Below, one piece after another: positions 6,816 to 7,738 of a DNA stretch of 7,738 nucleotides. The notes under the pieces were generated by a model. The model worked only from the letters and a program-made list of their open reading frames with translations. It had not been told where the DNA came from and did not search any database. Location: positions 1 through 7,738 of the forward strand of contig DMER01000016.1 in NCBI GenBank assembly GCA_003451645.1. Reading direction: 5' to 3'. Positions within the stretch are counted from its first letter, which is position 1, and every line of letters starts with the position of its first letter. A program made the position numbers and the translations under genes. This DNA is from Alphaproteobacteria bacterium (lineage in GTDB: Bacteria > Pseudomonadota > Alphaproteobacteria > Micropepsales > Micropepsaceae).

Positions 6816-7682
6816 ATGCCCAAACTTCTGTGCTGTGGACTGAGCTACACGGCGGGCGCCTGGGTGCCCGCCCTCAGCGCCCAAGGCTGGCGCCTCGCGG
6901 CGAGCGTCCGGAGCCCGGAGAAGGCGGCGGCGGTCGAGGGCCAAGGCATCACGCCCGAGCCGCTGGATGCCACGGGGAGGCTGCCGGAGCGGGCGCTGGA
7001 GGGCGTCACGCATCTTTTGGTCAGTGCCCCGCCTGGGGCCCAAGGCGACCCGATCCTGCCCTCCCTGGCGGAGGCGGATGCAGGCGCGCTCAAGAGCCTG
7101 GCCTGGATCGGCTACCTGTCGACCACGGGCGTCTATGGCGACCATGGCGGCGGCTGGGTGACGGAAGAAACGCCGGTCAGCCCAGCCTCGGAGCGCGGCA
7201 GGCGCCGGGTGCAGGCCGAGCGCGGCTGGGCAGCCTTTGGGCTGGCGGCGGGCGTGGCGGTCCAGGTCTTCCGCCTGCCCGGCATCTATGGGCCGGGCCG
7301 CAGCCAGATCGAGGCCCTGAGGGAGGGCACCGCCCGCCGGATCAAGAAGCCGGGCCAGTTTTTCTCCCGCATCCATGTGGAGGACATCGCGGGCGCCTTG
7401 AGTGCGGCAATCGCGAGACCCGGGCCCGGCGTGTTCAACCTGTGCGATGACGAGCCCGCGCCACCGGACGAGGTGGTGGCCTATGCGGCAGGCCTTTTGG
7501 GCGTCACTGCACCACCAGAAGAACCCTTTGAGACCGCCCAAACCACCCTGAGCGAGATGGCCAGAAGCTTCTACGCTGAAAGTAAACGCGTCTCCAACGC
7601 CAAGGCCAAACGCGACCTGGGCTGGTGCCCGCGCTACCCCACCTATCGCGAGGGCCTGAGCGCGATTGCGCGAGGCACGTAA
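6816..7682 (+). CDS. Atypical SDR / NAD-dependent epimerase-like protein (YeeZ-like)
   Basis: A 288-residue cytoplasmic protein with an N-terminal Rossmann fold. The dinucleotide motif is the variant CGLSYTAG (residues 7-14) in place of GxxGxxG, as in atypical extended SDRs such as the YeeZ group. LLVSAPPG (about 68-75), YLSTTGVYGD (Tyr107), FRLPGIYGPGR and FSRIHVEDIAGAL follow in the order seen in extended SDRs. The usual catalytic YxxxK is absent: after Tyr107 the expected position reads SERGRRRVQAE, with Arg residues instead of Tyr/Lys. The family is often annotated as NAD-dependent epimerase, but enzyme activity is unproven for most atypical members. The frame is open upstream to 6585, overlapping the TPR gene, but ATG 6816 begins exactly at the Rossmann strand and is preferred. 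It is divergent from the TPR gene, and its product's role is unknown. Confidence 0.88.
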   Translation: MPKLLCCGLSYTAGAWVPALSAQGWRLAASVRSPEKAAAVEGQGITPEPLDATGRLPERALEGVTHLLVSAPPGAQGDPILPSLAEADAGALKSLAWIGYLSTTGVYGDHGGGWVTEETPVSPASERGRRRVQAERGWAAFGLAAGVAVQVFRLPGIYGPGRSQIEALREGTARRIKKPGQFFSRIHVEDIAGALSAAIARPGPGVFNLCDDEPAPPDEVVAYAAGLLGVTAPPEEPFETAQTTLSEMARSFYAESKRVSNAKAKRDLGWCPRYPTYREGLSAIARGT

Positions 7683-7697
7683 CACAGCGTCACAGAC

Positions 7698-7727
7698 CGG
7701 GCCATTTTTGCGCGGAAATCAGGCCCG
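7698..7727. terminator. Weak hairpin after the SDR gene, possible terminator
   Basis: CGGGCC (7698-7703) and GGCCCG (7722-7727) are perfect inverted repeats separated by an 18-base loop; ATTT and AAAT inside could extend the stem with a bulge. There is no T-run after either side, so it is not a standard intrinsic terminator. It is the only structure noted in the last 56 bases, which otherwise show no gene. Confidence 0.25.
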
Positions 7728-7738
7728 CAACGTAACAA

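Noticed and set aside
6762..7685. Long minus-strand extension of the TPR frame, opening at ATG 7685 (580 residues in total)
   Set aside because: It lies exactly opposite the SDR gene, has Arg/Gly/Ala-rich composition with no recognisable domain, and the true start at 6761 has a good ribosome site and signal segment. Open antisense frames are common in GC-rich DNA.

Overview
The window is dense, GC-rich, single-chromosome-style coding DNA. It looks like a free-living Gram-negative bacterium, most likely an alphaproteobacterium. The reasons are the codon and GC pattern, a periplasmic c-type cytochrome fusion, an MtgA-type glycosyltransferase, a cobalamin-dependent QueG, and an alphaproteobacterial-looking secreted TPR protein. 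I cannot name a genus from sequence alone. No tRNA, rRNA, insertion sequence, CRISPR array or phage gene was seen.

Layout, left to right. (1) 1-1233 (+): the 3' part of a secreted PQQ-type sugar dehydrogenase beta-propeller ending in a cytochrome c domain; its start lies left of the window. (2) 1234-1290: a short gap holding a candidate copper-responsive MerR/CueR-type promoter whose predicted transcription start falls on or next to the next start codon. (3) 1291-4137 (+): one uninterrupted 948-codon frame that encodes a complete Cu(I) P1B-type ATPase (CopA-like) and then, with no stop, a complete monofunctional peptidoglycan glycosyltransferase (MtgA, GT51). (4) 4141-4830 (+): a glutathione S-transferase family protein. 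(5) 4843-5985 (+): epoxyqueuosine reductase QueG. (6) 5943-6761 (-): a secreted TPR protein that overlaps the end of queG tail-to-tail. (7) 6816-7682 (+): an atypical NAD(P)-binding SDR/epimerase-like protein, divergent from the TPR gene across 54 bases. The last 56 bases are non-coding and hold one weak hairpin.

How the genes may work together. Genes 3-5 lie on the same strand with gaps of 3 and 12 bases, so they may be one transcript started at the copper-type promoter. The ATPase would export Cu(I) from the cytoplasm. The fused GT51 domain would be carried into the periplasm by a ninth membrane helix, where it polymerises lipid II into glycan strands. The topology fits: CopA ends in the cytoplasm and MtgA starts there. 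The GST and QueG show no direct link to copper or cell wall and may simply be co-transcribed.

The most unusual item is the CopA-MtgA fusion. It is read directly from an open frame with all key motifs of both enzymes intact. Whether the cell makes it as one polypeptide, or also makes free MtgA from an internal start (a TTG at 3466 would give a normal-length 223-residue MtgA), cannot be decided from sequence.
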